A DNA stretch of 64,000 bases from Symsagittifera roscoffensis (Eukaryota > Xenacoelomorpha > Acoela > Convolutidae). The stretch spans positions 73,967,465 through 74,031,464 of the forward strand of contig NC_087064.1 in assembly GCF_963678635.1 (NCBI RefSeq). Reading direction: 5' to 3'. The position numbers and the translations under genes are program-made. Below the pieces are notes generated by a model that was not told the origin of the DNA, did no database searches, and saw only the letters and a list, made by a program, of their open reading frames with translations. Positions 8,437 to 21,574 of this stretch are shown here, one piece after another; positions within the stretch are counted from its first letter, which is position 1, and each line of letters opens with the position of its first letter.

Positions 8437-9600
8437 TTCCAAGACTTCCTCTTTACTGTCCCAAGACTATTCAGTGCTGTCCCAGTACTTCTTGTTAATG
8501 TCCCAAGACCACTGTCCCAAGACCCTTGCCCTAAGACGACTGTCCCAAGACTAGTGTCCCAAGACTACTGTCCCAAGACTACTGTCTCAAGACCCTTGCC
8601 CTAAGACTACTGTCCCAAGACTACTGTCCCAAGACTACTGTCCCAAGACTACTGTCCCAAGACTACTGTCCCAAGACTACTGTCCCAAGACTACTGTCCC
8701 AAGACCAGTGTCCCAAGACCACTGTCCCAAGACTACTGTCCCAAGACCAGTGTCCCAAGACTACTGTCCCAAGACCAGTGTCCCAAGACCACTGTCCCAA
8801 GACCACTGTCCCAAGACCACTGTCCCAAGACTAGTGTCCCAAGACCACTGTCCCTAGAACACTGTCCCAAGACCACTGTCCCAAGACCACTGTCCCAAGA
8901 CCACTGTCCCAAAACCACTGTCCCAAGACCAGTGTCCCAAGACCACTGTCCCAAGACCACTGTCCCAAGACCACTGTCCCAAGGTTACTTTCCCAAGACT
9001 ACTGTCCCAAGACTAGTGTCCCAAGACCACTGTCCCTAGAACACTGTCCCAAGACCACTGTCCCAAGACCACTGTCCCAAAACCACTGTCCCAAGACCAG
9101 TGTCCCAAGACCACTGTCCCAAGACCACTGTCCCAAGACCACTGTCCCAAGGTTACTTTCCCAAGACTACTGTCCCAAGACCAGTGTCCCAAGACCACTG
9201 TCCCAAGACCACTGTCCCAAGACCACTGTCCCAAGACTAGTGTCCCAAGACCACTGTCCCTAGAACACTGTCCCAAGACCACTATCCCAAGACCACTGTC
9301 CCAAGACCACTGTCCCAAAACCACTGTCCCAAGACCAGTGTCCCAAGACCACTGTCCCAAGACCACTGTCCCAAGACCACTGTCCCAAGGTTACTTTCCC
9401 AAGACTACTGTCCCAAGACCAGTGTCCCAAGACTGTGTCGTACCAAGACTGCTCTGGTCCAAGACTGTCCCAAGACTGCACCGTTCCCAGACTGTCCCAA
9501 GACTGCACTGTCCCAAGACTGTCCCAAGACTGTACTGCTCCAAGACCGTCCCCAGACTGCAATGTCCCAAGACTTCTTCGGTACTGTCCCAAGACTTGTC
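8437..9600. repeat. minisatellite, 14-bp unit ACTGTCCCAAGACC
   Basis: About 80 copies of a 14-bp unit, degenerate at both ends and nearly perfect in the middle. Marker variants show higher-order structure: CTAGTGTCCCAAG recurs at 8831, 9013 and 9237 (spacings 182 and 224, which are 13 and 16 units). GGTTACTTTCCC recurs at 8983, 9151 and 9389 (spacings 168 and 238, 12 and 17 units). The array grew by copying multi-unit blocks. Because 42 bp (three units) is a multiple of three, it produces long spurious open frames on both strands. It lies 270 bp upstream of gag and may be part of the element's leader. Confidence 0.95.
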
Positions 9601-10500
9601 ACTAAGTGTCTGGATAGTAGGATCTCTTCTTCTTCGTTGTGGGGACTCTTGAACCGCTGTACCGTGTACCACCACTTGAGTTCTAGTAAAAATTTTCCCA
9701 AAATCCCTATCTTAATGGCCAAAATCCAAATACTGACCCCCTGTATTTATCTCCCTCTCGTTGTTTCAGGCTATTTGAAACCCCAACTTCTTCGCAGGTA
9801 TCTTGTGATCACCTGTTCGTTCAAATACCAACAACAAATTTTCACCAAAACGTAAAAATTTTAACAGGAAAAATTACAAAAACAGAGAGATGAACCCACC
9901 TAAAAATCAAAGCTGACAGATGTCAACCTTTGTCCGAAAAAATGTCTGGTACCCGATTGCCACGCGTTTTCCTCCCCCTGCTAGCGATCTTATTGGGTAT
10001 CACAAAAACTGTCTATGTCCGTTCCCCCCTACCAATCCGACCAGGGTACCTACCTTAACTCGATGTTAAATTTGGATATCCGCTTCTTATAACCAACGCG
10101 TGTAAGTATCTAATGTAACTAAATCGACGATGCCGAACAATTAGTTACTCTAATGTGTCCCCCCTTTTTACAATTTAGAACCACCAACCTCTAACCTAAC
10201 CAGCCCCCCTTCTAACCTCCCCCCTCTTTAGCCCCCCTCTTAAGCCGAAAAATCCCTTAAGCGCCGGGTGCTAAACCTCTCGAGAGAAAACCGTAGACCT
10301 GTTTCCAGGCCTGCTTGTGTAAAAATTTCCTCAAAACAATGGGGCTCCGCTTATCCAATTTTACACTTATTTCCTATAATGTAATGTGGATTTTAACGAT
10401 ACCCGTTTGCCCAACATGAGAACACCCCTGTGCGTCCTCTTCTTGTTGTAGCGATCCCGTGCTGGTTGTCCCCCTCACGTGCACTGCACTTGACACCAGC
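9601..10500. other. no gene; probable retroelement leader or LTR sequence
   Basis: Mixed composition with CCCCCT-rich stretches around 10150-10260. No coding frame or clear LTR end was found. It could be the untranslated leader or LTR of the minus-strand element. Confidence 0.4.
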
Positions 10501-10635
10501 ACCACCTTCCCACTTGGCTGGTCACCTCTTCCAGTCAAGTTTCCTAGAGGTTCAGCTCAGTCCTTGTGAACCACTTTCCCACTCGGCTGGTCACCTCTTC
10601 CAGTCAAGTCTCCTAGAGGTCCGGCTAGGTTGCAA
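10501..10635. repeat. 69-bp tandem duplication
   Basis: Two copies, starting at 10501 and 10570, share CACTYGGCTGGTCACCTC and the following TTCCAGTCAAG and TCCTAGAGG blocks with a few substitutions. Confidence 0.85.
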
Positions 10636-11960
10636 GCTATCTGAAAACCCTTAACAACGCCCCCCACTTGGGCACCTTATTGAAGTCACTGGTTTAGATT
10701 GCTAGATTGATCGAAACGATCGGTCTTATAAAACAGTATGGGTATACTATTTAATTAATATAAAGGTTTGATCCAACTAATTTGGTATCCAAGTCACTGT
10801 TTTTTTTTTAATGGTTTTTGTTCCTTTTTCTAAACTTTTTTCTTGTTTTTGTTCCGCTTTTGTCTTTTTGCTCGTTTTTTTTTGTCCCCCTAGTTACACC
10901 CCTTACTCGGTTAGCTAGGCCTCGTTCGGAGAGCGTACCAGGAAGTTTTCTCAAGTTTTCTTAAAAAGCTATCACGGTACAACCGGAAGGTTTACACGTT
11001 CCCGCTGAACCGTACCACCGGTACTCTAGAATGGGCATGCAGCCCGGAGCTGCGTCAAGTGGGTTCGACTCCGTAGTCATGATGTCGTAAAAACACCCAG
11101 GAGCGCCATAAAAACACTATGTAAAAGTCGCCTACTTCGGTCACATATGAGGCTTAAGAAAAATAGGCCCTATAACCATTGGCTCAAGAGTCAGGGACAA
11201 TATCTCTTGTGTTTTTCTACCTCAAAAACGGTCGGAGCCAATTCGGTTCGCTTGCGACATGAGACTAGAACCCGTTACAGCTTAAAGGCTACTACCAAAA
11301 TATCCCCCCTACTCTAGAAAATAAGAACGTTCCCATACTTAGGTCTCGAGATACCCAAAATACACGAACGCCGTTAAAAACAGGGTCGGAACAATCCGTT
11401 AAGTTACTTCTTAGTAGACAGTGGAACTTTGATCCATTTCAGATGGATCAACCTAAAACTCGCCTTATCTCAACATAACAATCATAAAACACACTCGAGA
11501 AAACTAAATTTGGTACTTACATAGTAGCACGCTTGAGAAACAGAGTAATTAAACACTCCGGCAATTAAAGACTCCGGCATAAATATAATCAAATATAACT
11601 CAAGAAGTTTTCCCACGATGAGTTCCAATCAAAGGAAGTAAGTTTTAACTCAAGAATATAGTTTTGGATCTGGACCATTGGGAGACTTCACTTGTCCGCC
11701 TTTCCGTTGAAGGTTCACACTGGTCCAGTTGATTTTAGCTCTGCTCTCGTATCTGTTCTGTCTCCTATATCAGATAGGACAGCTCTACTCTAGTTTTCTA
11801 CGATGGAAATTGAGAATAGCAATTTCCCACTGTATATGTTTGACAACTTCCCGCAATTGTTAATTCGGTCGTTCTGATTTCTTATTTGATGTTTTCAGTT
11901 GTCGCGAGAAAACTGAGCATGACAGGCTCCATTCAACTCTAGTATGAATGTTCTTTTTAC
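10636..11960. other. no gene seen; possible LTR of the element
   Basis: No open frame of note. Composition is richer in GC and more even than the surrounding AT-rich DNA, as for the 40.5-42.8 kb block. It may include the 5' LTR, but no terminal TG...CA pair can be assigned without the second LTR. Confidence 0.35.
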
Positions 11961-11964
11961 TGTA

Positions 11965-12125
11965 CTGGTGTCTTCAAAATGGTATGAAAAGAAACAAATT
12001 TGCCGTAGCTTTGTTGGATCTTTCAAAAGCTTATATTTAAACCAATCATGAGTTCCTCAAAACTAAAATAAATCGTCTGGGTTTCTCAAATGGACTTACC
12101 AAAAATTGAAAATTTCTCATTTCCC
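11965..12125 (+). pseudogene. non-LTR retrotransposon RT fragment
   Basis: Translation gives NKFAVALLDLSKAYI followed, after a stop, by TNHEFLKTK and INRLGFSNGLT. This is the jockey/RTE-type RT block that normally reads LDLSKAFDTVNH and then LGF. It is a short relic of the palm with a stop inside. It may belong to the same family as the larger relic at 52.0-53.6 kb. Confidence 0.7.
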
Positions 12126-12200
12126 AGCGGAATAAAAAAATACTTGCTGATCTAGTTTTCTTTAAATCTTGTTTTCTTCTTCGAAAACTGCTTTTTCTGA
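12105..12200 (+). repeat. dispersed repeat tail, copy 1
   Basis: A segment with CAGCGGAATAA and GATCTAGTTTTCT recurs, diverged, at 13275-13365 (intron 1 of the next gene) and 36835-36915. In copy 1 it directly follows the RT relic, so it may be the 3' tail of that retrotransposon. Confidence 0.45.
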
Positions 12201-12677
12201 CGTTGAGCATTGCCGTTCAGCATTCTGTCGTTCAGCATTGTTCACCAAGGTTCTACTTTAAGTTGCAATGTCTTAACTTTCAAAACAATAAAAGCTAAAC
12301 TTACAAACTATTTATATACGTTTAAAGAAGGTCGAACAGTGACAACCTATGAAGAAGCATGATTATCTATAAACATAAATTATTTGTAGATGCATATATT
12401 TATGTTGGTATGATTTTATCTAAACCGTGGATTGGCTCGTATGACAACATTTTTTTCTCATGACGTTAAAAGGTGCAAGTTCTGCTCTGTCGCTGTATCG
12501 AAATTTCATCGAATCTTATCCGATTGGTATAAAATGCGCCTATTTACTCAATTATTGAATTGAAGCTCTATTATCTAAGGATGTATTTGTTTTCCGGTCA
12601 ATGATACGTATTTTATCTAAGAAGCTGTTTTACCAGATAAAATATGAATAAAATTGTCCAGTATATAGTTCTTTAAC

Positions 12678-15600
12678 ATGTCGAGTCAACCAAATGCTCT
12701 TATAATTGGAACAGGTGAATATGTCACGGGTTACGTGCCTGGTGGAGGATCCAAGTCTGACAAATCATGCGGGGTTGTAGGTCTGGTACATTTCGACCTG
12801 CGGCGACGTGGTCTAATTGGTGATCAAATTCTAATTGCCGGGACTAATGGAACTAAGTTTCCACATGCTAGAGAGCATTTGAAGAGATTGATTGATGGCA
12901 GGTACAAGGACTTGAGTTCAAACTTCGAGAGTTTCCCGGGGAATGACGTAAAGAGAGACCCAGATGCATATTTGGCTGCACTGAAAATATTGAAAAGCGG
13001 TGAGTGTATGATCATTTTTCATTATAGTTTTCACTCTTGAGTATGTATGACTTCAAAAAAATGAGAAAACCACTATTTTAAAGAGTAAGGGAACGACCAG
13101 ATTTTCCCTTTTACAGGTCTTGATGTTTTTTTTCAGTAAGATTTCTTGAAATGTGATCACGCTCAAATTTACTGTTTTGCGGTTTGACTTATGAAGTTTT
13201 TTTAAGTTCAGTTCATTTCATGTGTTAAAAGTGAATAAGGTCACTAAAATCGTGAATGACTTCTAGTTTCAAAAATGGACTTTTCAAATGGAAATTTTTG
13301 ATTTCTCAGCGAAATAATGAAACTACCTGTTGATCCAGTTTTCTCTAAACGGGATTACTGTTCGAAAAAAGGCAATAGTAGTAGAATAGGCTTTAGGACA
13401 GAATAGGCTTCAGTCAAAGACAGTATTTGAAATTCAAAGTTCTTCAATGTGAGATAATTTTTCGTTGATATTGGAAAGTAGAGAAACGTTCAAAGATCAA
13501 CATTTTTTCGATTTCCTTGTTCTTTTACACTGTTGGTTTTATTCGATTGTGATTCCATCTTGCTTAAAGCGTTTCAAAAGGTTACTAAAATGTTGATTTT
13601 CTGATGGTGGAAGCTAGTTGCTAAATTTCTAAGGACTAAGTTTATTCGTGGGTAGTGAACCACTATTAAAATCTTGAATTATTAAATAACCGCGCTTGGT
13701 TTCAGGCGACATAGTGTCTGTGTTCACCCCTGATGATACTCATTTTGCGATGACCAAGGCCGCTCTGGAACATGGATGCCACGTAATGGTAGCCAAACCA
13801 CTAGTTCTTGACTTTACACAGCACCAGATTCTAGCGACATTAGCCAACGAGAAGAATAGGCTGCTATTAGTTGAAGTGCACAAGAGATTTGATCCGATCT
13901 ACGCAGATGCGAGACAGAGACTAAACTCGGGGAAGATGGGCGACTTCGGATACTTTTACTCCTACATGAGTCAGCCAAAGTTCCAGCTAGATACATTTCA
14001 GGTTAAAAACCCAAGTATTAACTATGAAACATTCTATTGGAAACTGTTTCAATCTGAAAAACAAAATTGACACTGATTCGGTTTTAAAGGCATGGGCTGG
14101 CATATCGAGTGACATCAGCTACTACCTCAACTCGCACCACGTTGACTGGCATGTGTGGGCCATGCAGGGCAAAGGAAGGCCTCTGAAAGTATCTGCTACT
14201 AGCTCTTCAGGCCAAGCTGAGAAAAGGTACTTCTGGCTTGTGTAATGCTTATAATCGAATATCTTCTTAATGAGTTGTATTGTTTATTTTTTTTGAGCTT
14301 AAATCTAACTTTTTTTTCATAAACATAAACACAAAATAAACATTTTGATGACTGCGGGTGAAGGGGCGGCTATAATGGGAAAGGCCACAAAGAAGTATAC
14401 AGTTTTAAATTGTATTGCACTTTTTTGGCTTCAAATAGTTGTTGTTTTTTGGTAATGCTTTTATTGGATTTTAATTAAATAGCCAATATGCATGATACTG
14501 ACTGTATCCTATATTGTGTTGTTGTAGTTGCCTCGTCAAGGGGAAGCGCATAAAGTTTCGTCAATTTGGTCAGTTTTTGTTATAAATGGACTTCGTTTTC
14601 GTTTGGAATGGTTAGTGCTTTAATTCAGTACTTCTTCAAGGAAGACGTATCCTATATTAAGAGCTATTGGTTGAGTACCTGTTGGCTTGGGTGGTAAAGC
14701 GATTGACTCGCGATCAATAGTTTGGGAGGAGTGTGAACTTAAACTAAAGCTAATTGTTTTTCCAAGTGTGAAAGAAGGCGAAGTTCAGCTGCTCATTTTT
14801 GTAGATATTGCTTCAGAGACTGCGCAAGTAAATGGAAAGTTATCACAATTTACAGAATTTTTAGTCATTACTTTGGTACGCGCTAGAATGTAAATGTACG
14901 CATTTTGATGAACATGTGTAAAAAGTTGGATCTCTCTAATTTTATTGTCATCTTAAGGAAAGTTGTTTTCTTCCGAATTTTTAAGAGTGATTGCTTCTTT
15001 TCGGCGAAACAAAAAATTTAAGTCGAACAAATAATTTCTTTTCCAAGCGTTCAATCACTAAAAAAAGACAGTCGTGGCCAATTTGTTTGCGACCCTTGCA
15101 AATTGTTTGAAAAAACGGCAAAAAGGGGGGTTTTAAGCACTTTTTGGACAGTTTTGACCGAAAAGTTGTGTTTTTCGGCGCGCTCTCCCACCTCAAAGAT
15201 AGTATATATTGGCGCCAAAGACGCCTTTGGAAAAATTTTAGGGTCAGTCAGCCACAAATGGATATCTCAAAATAGAACAAAGGGAGGATTCTTTGGGTAG
15301 TCAGGCGTCAGTCCCCACACCCCTAAATCCGCTACTGGCGGGTGGGCCAGCATATTTGTATGTCCCGAGTTTTTGAATCCATTAATCATAAATTTCTCAG
15401 GATCCTTTAATGATTAAAGTTTGAATTTTTTGTAGATTCAACGATGGTCGTCATTGCGAAGACACCATTACCCTAATGGTGGAGTGGGAGAATGTTATCT
15501 CGGGGTCAAAAGGTCACGCAGTGTACACTGCCTCCTGGACTGACCCCACCTCTGATGTGCACAGTCAGCAACACTTCTACTGCCAGACTCACAAAGGGTT

Positions 15601-16404
15601 CCTCAAAGCAGATCAGGTGATAATTAAATGCGCTCCTTTGATGTCATTTATCAACATAATGCAAATTTAATGCCATCTCGTGCGGTTATCTGCTGGTTAT
15701 GATTTTATTTCGCCCTTTGCATTTAAGCTGTCTTTTTAGCCCTGATGTGATGTAATTTTAGGACCAAATTTTGAGCTTATTGAATACTTTTAAAATTGAC
15801 ATTAAGTAACGGTGAAATTCGACGTGAGGTTTTTAGTAGTGTGTTTTAGGCACATAGAGGCTACTATGTGAGTACGGATGAGGATGGCTTCAAATCTGTC
15901 AATCCCCTGTACATGAAGTACACCACTGACTCGGAGGGATACTACAGTGGTCAATCTGGCTACGGATACCAGAGCTTTGAGAAGTTTGTACTGGCTGCAC
16001 AACAGGTGAGTAAAGCACACTATTGAATGCTAACCAATCAGCGCTTGCTAGGAAAATCATTCAAATGGAAATAGATTCGAATTTAGTGGAAACATAATTT
16101 TGTGGAAACATAAATGGCCCATTTCGCCACGCTACGAAAAATAAGAATTATGTCGTTAATGGTAATCTGTCGAATCACTGGATGGTGACTGAAAAATTCT
16201 GAATTAACATTGGGTTTTGATTAGGTGAACGACGGTTTGAAATCAGCTTGTGACTTCGAACACCTGCTCCCTACTGCTTCTACCACTTTGCAAGTGAGTG
16301 CAATTCTACACGCAGGCAGAATTAGTCTGGATCGGAAGAAAACTGTTGTAATAAACTACTCGGATGAAAACTCTAAATTTGACCCTGTGTCTATCTCAAC
16401 ATAA
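12678..16404 (+). CDS. Gfo/Idh/MocA-family NAD(P)-dependent oxidoreductase, six exons
   Basis: Exons 12678-12999, 13706-14001, 14090-14226, 15436-15616, 15850-16005 and 16225-16404 (stop TAA) join with consistent phases into 423 codons, and all introns are GT-AG. The Rossmann fold opens with GTGEYVTG (G11, G13, G18). K138 lies in AKPL, the position of the family's catalytic EKP lysine. VEVHKRFDP (163-171) and SSDISYYLNSHHVDWH (212-227) carry the His/Asp residues expected at the substrate site. The C-terminal half (AHRGYYVSTDEDGF, YGYQSFEKFV) is the alpha/beta dimer domain. It closely resembles a group often annotated as D-galacturonate reductase-like. The substrate cannot be told here. It is probably cytosolic, as no signal peptide is seen. 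The last exon reads through a possible GTGAGT donor at 16294, and the continued frame (AILHAGRISLD) matches the family's end. Confidence 0.9.
15100..15337 (-). mobile_element. MITE fragment (CAGGGGCGGATTTAG family), reverse orientation
   Basis: Within intron 3 of the oxidoreductase gene. In reverse orientation it has the family's features: the GGCGCCAA block, AGCGCGC with flanking lines, and the terminal CCTAAATCCGCTACTG at 15322-15337. The other end is lost or too diverged to place. Confidence 0.7.
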
Positions 16405-17685
16405 TTTAATTGAAAAAGTTCTTTGTATTCTAGAGATATACAATTAAATTAAATCTGGTGATTGAACTCCGTCTTGCGGAACATGGATGTTTTTTTTAAA
16501 TACACTTGCGATTAGCAAGGGAATTGTAATCGGGTACTAGTTTTTCCTCTAAGTAAGTTTGCAAACAATTCGCACGTGTGATGTTACTCACTGACTTGCT
16601 ACTTGCTCAGTTTCATGAAAATTCAAAATTAATTAACTTTTCCTTTCTGCTTCCAATTATTGCACTAGCCAGCGTTAGTGTATTAGTGTGAACCTTCTTT
16701 TTTTCTAAGCTAACTCGCAAATTAAAGTGTTCACTTATTTGATGGAAATTTGCTATAATCACGATGTGTAGCATTGGAAATTTCAAAACATTTGTTCTCT
16801 GCGGGATTTGTGGCTATTTTTTGTGGTTTACTAAGCGTCCATGGCTAGGTGGTAAAAATATCTAGGTCGGATCCGTGGTTGCCGAATTTTTATTAATTCG
16901 AGGTTTCTCTATACTTTTATTGCTCTTTATAGAGCTGTTTTTTGTCGTGTTCGCGATGGTGTTTGCGAAGAGTTGTGTGATAGTTAACTTTCTTGCAACC
17001 AAAATAGCAGTAAAAGTGCTCTTTTTAGTGCCAATTCTGGCGGAACATCTGTTTTTGCTTGAGTAAGTTTACCCATTTTTCCTAGCCCAGTTCTTGCTGT
17101 CTGACATGTTATTAGAAAGGGCGTCAGCTAAGCAAGCATAAAGGTCAACTGGAGCAAAGGCGGAGTCGATTAACTTATAATCTTAAGTTCCCATACGCTG
17201 AGTCATCTTTTGCAAACTCACAGTCCTGCGGGTTTGTTTGGAACAACCCACAATTTAATAGGGTGAAAAATCTAAGTTTTGTGAAAACATTGAAATAGTT
17301 ATGTAATTTCTGGGTTCTGCGAACTTTTTTACAGTTTCCGTTTTAAAAAAAAAACAAACGAAGGAAACCTCTGATATTTGGGCAAGCATGCCAACGATAT
17401 AAGCATTTTTCATTTACTTTTCAGTCTTAAGATCCCAGATAAATCTCATTCTAATGCTGATTGCTTCCCATCTTAGATTCGGTTACGATTTGGAGAAAAT
17501 TTAAGTGGATGTGCCTTGTGAGATCTTAATTTTTTTTTTAAATTTTTTTTATCGCAGCGAATTTTCCTCTAAGAAGGCTATAAGTGTAAATAGCAAAAAA
17601 AAATTCTCCTGAAAAAGATTGTAAAACAAGTGTTCGGATAATGGACAAACCTCGAATGACCCGTTGCCAAATAAAGTCTCTGATT
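16405..17685. other. intergenic, nothing recognised
   Basis: AT-rich with no coherent coding frame. The short open frame at 16875-17066 is hydrophobic low-complexity sequence with no support as a gene. Confidence 0.6.
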
Positions 17686-17995
17686 CAGTAGCTGAATTAA
17701 GGAGGGGCTGACGCCCCTTCTCAGGGATTTGAACCCTGACTACCCAAAGAGTCCCCCTTTGGTACTATTTTATGACCTCCTTCGGCACCAACATAAACTA
17801 TTTTTGAGAGTGGAGCGCCTAAAAACGCCTTTTGTGGCCTGTTGTTTTCAAAATTGTGTCTGCGGTGCCAAAATGTTGGCCAGAGCATACGCTTTGTAGT
17901 GATTTGGGAGAGCTCGGAACATCAATTTGGTCGACATGAAAAAAAGTTTTATGAAAATCTGCCTCCCCGTCTGGAGAAGATCCTGTCCGCCTCTG
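17686..17995 (+). mobile_element. old MITE copy of the CAGGGGCGGATTTAG family
   Basis: Starts CAGTAGCTGAATTAAGGAGG, a diverged form of the family's left end, and closes with GTCCGCCTCTG. Shared internal blocks (GGGATTTGAACCCTG, AGTCCCCCTTTGGTACT, CAATTTGGTCGACAT) are clear. No target duplication remains. Confidence 0.75.
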
Positions 17996-20900
17996 CTGTC
18001 AGGTACAGAAAATTGTCTATATTTGTCTGTTGAATATTGATAAATTACTCGCCATGTCCATGTTGGGTTTTAAATCAATGTTGGCCGCAACTTTTTCTGT
18101 TACGCAAAAGTCAGATATAATTATGATATTGAAGGACAATTTTTGCCGGGAAGGGTTACAGACTTGGATTGGTTTTTTTAATAATTAGGTGCCATGGACG
18201 CAGTCTCTTCGTGGGCGTTGCCGTTTGTATTCCGCAGAAAAATTTCAGTTCGGATTTCGTCTCTCTTTTTAATTGGTTGTCGATCTTCTCAAAATATGCC
18301 AGTTTCCGTCGTTAAAATTGTACCTCTGGTGAGAGTTTTTGCTTTGTGCTGAGTGGGTCGATTCATTCATACCATTAGTGCACTTTATGGATACAAAAAG
18401 CTTTTCAACAAGACACAAGTCGAAGTTTAAGAACTAATAGTATCACGGTAGTTTTCAAGTGTTGATAATTCATCTCTTTTTAGGTTATTAACTGAATTTG
18501 GCTTTGAAATGAAGACTTAAGTTATACACATGGTCAATTATTTATTTTAAAACTTTTCTGTGTATAAAGTCAAGTGTACTTTCTTGAAGTTCAATTTGAG
18601 AAAAAATATATTTTGGGATTCAAAACCACAACATTTCTTGTTTCAAATGATTATTTAACAATTGTGCTACAACTAAATTTTGTTCCGACCACTGAAACTT
18701 GGGAGGATATTCGTATTCCGTTGTCTCTCAATCAGGTAAAACAAATAATTATCAGCACTTACCAAATTATAAATTGCCTAAATCTGGAAAAAAAAATTAG
18801 AAAAGCAATTTGAATTGAAAAAGAAAATAGAAAGCATTTGTAGATTTAGGGGATTGCTTCTCTAAGGCCTTTCACACACCATAACTTAACGGCCCAGCAA
18901 AATGGTTACTTGGGTTATGAATTCATCAGGGTGACCGAGATTCATTACTATCCACAACTCCGTACTGTATTCTGTTACTTACCCTCTTAGTGTACTGCTC
19001 TTTGGGCTGTCTCGTCCGCTCTCACGATCGCAATAACTTCCAGTTGTAATTAAGTTCAGGTAAAAATCCGCCCAAATACAGAAGGCTCTCAGTGGCCATA
19101 ATAATCTAATCAAAAGGAAATGGTACGCGACCAATCAACACAATCGCCTAACTCCAATTCAACTCACAACTAACTTAACTCTCTCTCTCTCACTCTCCAG
19201 AGAATCCTAAGTAATGAATTACACACAATAATTCCACACAACTACTCAATTCGACATGCTAAAATTACTAGTGTCTCTACGGATCACTATTCCTTTGAGG
19301 TACTTTATTTGTGCAATTTGTGCAAGATTTTTTTTTCAGATGCAGAATGAAATTTAAGTTGATTTTTAAATATTTTTTTGAAATTAGGATTCATTTTAAG
19401 TTCTAGGGAAAAAATCAGATAAAGGGGAAAAAACTCAGATGGATGAAAAAATCGTAAGAGCTGGGGACAAATGGGCAAAGCACTTTTAAATTTTTCAGGT
19501 CGGTCAACCAAAGTTGCAAAAGTTAAATACCATCGTAGATTTTGATTATCAGTGGATCCCTGAGGGGAGTAAAGGCGCGTGAGCTGAGAAAGTACGTTAA
19601 ATTGACAAGACATCGATGAAAACAAGGAAGATGAGAGTAAATTTAGCAAATAGTTCTAAAAGATTCCACAGAAAGCCGAGTAAAACTGGGCAACACAAGA
19701 TTTTATCGGACATGATTCTTACCGAAACGAAAAAAAAAATCAAAACAAAGAAATTTAGTTGAAAATGGTGGTAAGTTTTCAGAACAGTCAAGAAAAAAAC
19801 AGACTCAAAATAATATAAAAGCAATACAGGTTGATATAATATAGCAAAATAGATTGGTAGTTCGAATTCGTGAGGGGGGAAGGCGCGCTTCTCTAAATTA
19901 TTTTTTCCTACTCATTGAAAATATGCTCATGTCCATACATCAATCATTTAGAAAACAATTGCTGTTCTAGTCACGACTGAGTGGTTAAATAAATGTAGCG
20001 ATTGCTAGATAATATTTCACAATTTTTGGAAATTGGAGATGACAACAACGCAATGATACCTGGACTACTCTTGGATACATTCACTTATCAAAGATACGTC
20101 TAAACTATCATTGTGTTTTTGTTATCTTCTATTTGCAGATTTTTGTCAAATATGATCTAAACTCGTTTCATTTTTCTACCCACTTCGTCGTGAATGGAAC
20201 AGCGTTTGTGGTTATAGCGATTGATGTATGGAGATGATCGGATTTCAATGAATGGACTGAAGCAATTTAGAGGTACCTTTGCCACCTTGATGGATTCGAC
20301 CCACTGATCTATTTTACCTTTTTTATAGCATACTAGATATTGTTTTTTCTAAAATTTTATTTTACGGCTGGTTTTCTTTTGACCGTTCCGAAAATGTAAC
20401 ATGTTCAACTTAATTGATTTTTTCCATTATGGTGGGAACAAATTCCGATAACATTTTTGTTGCCCAGATTTATTCAGCTTTCTGTGGATAGTTTTTGAAT
20501 TAATTCGTAATTTTATACTCAATTTCCTTTTTTATCGGAAATGAGTAGAGGATTTGTCAATTTAAAGTTTTTTTCTCTTCTTCTTTCAATAATTATTAGT
20601 GCGTTGAACAGTTTAAGGCCACAGAAAATGCTAAATCTCGTGAACTAAAGACCCCCGCCTCAAACTACAAAAATCACAGCTCCAAAAGCAGGCAAGCTTG
20701 TAACGTGGTGCTTGAAAGCTAAATAAAAGGTTAAAGTCTGCACTGGTGTACAGTTTGTGCGTGATTACGTGTCAAAACTGCCTTTTCAAACTAATATTTG
20801 ATACTGATATAAACGTAACGCAAATTTTCTGTCTATCCTTTAAAGCCTATATCGTTGTAACTTCTGTTCAAAAAACGATGGAACTACAAAAAAACCAGAA

Positions 20901-21560
20901 AGAACTTTCAGATTTTTTTTACCACACAGTATTTACAAATCGAAGTGACGTTTTTTGCATCTGGTAACAAATAAACTACAGGGTGATTTCCAAACGTGTT
21001 AGTTTAATTATTCTTTCATTTTAAAAAACTAGGGTTATTGAAGCTACTATTTATGTAAGAGGCAGCACAAAATTTGCGAGGTCTGATGATACATTTAATT
21101 AAGTTGGATTAATTTTTTTCGCGCATGTTTTGCGCTTTAACGAACTTCCATTTCTTTTTGCGCTGATCTCGTTTATACAGTACTGTTTTTGAAGAAAAAA
21201 AACGGATAAAATTAACTGAAGTTACGTCCTGAAACTCGTTTTTCTCACCTTCGGATACCTTTGGAAAAAAAGGATGAAGATGAAAACTGTTTGAAATTTT
21301 TACCAGCGTGTTTGGTGCAGTTTGGTGCAGTTGTTGCCCTCCTTATATTTGAATCAAATGAACTGATCCGTTTTGAGGGTATAATTTTTGTTTAGATTTT
21401 CACAAAATACATTTCAACTTAAATTTTGAATCTCTTATGCTCAATGTCAATTTAATTACTCTGAAGACATCGCGCGAGTTTTTGGCCAGCCTGAAAAAAG
21501 GTTAAAGTAATTCAAAAAATTGTGGATTATCATTTTTCTCCAGACAAAATTCGTATCTTT
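17996..21560. other. intergenic, nothing recognised
   Basis: AT-rich sequence with only short spurious frames. A small CT microsatellite lies at about 19175-19199. The 18.86-19.2 kb stretch is richer in GC but has no open frame. Confidence 0.55.
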
Positions 21561-21574
21561 AACTAGCAGGGTTG

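Noticed and set aside
8733-9722. Long minus-strand frames with 14-aa repeats (VLGQWSWDTGLGTV type) and a plus-strand counterpart
   Set aside because: They arise because three 14-bp minisatellite units make 42 bp without a stop. No start context, domain or conserved flank.
11100-11115. TGGCGCTC on the minus strand as a primer-binding site
   Set aside because: Not preceded by a CA-ending LTR, and no second LTR is in the window to confirm it.
14687-14760. tRNA-like stretch with TGGCTTGGGTGGTAAAGCG
   Set aside because: Resembles a D-arm and anticodon arm, but no paired acceptor stem or intact B box. At most a SINE relic in intron 3.
18574-18813. 79-codon plus-strand frame
   Set aside because: AT-rich, with no family resemblance and no flanking exons.
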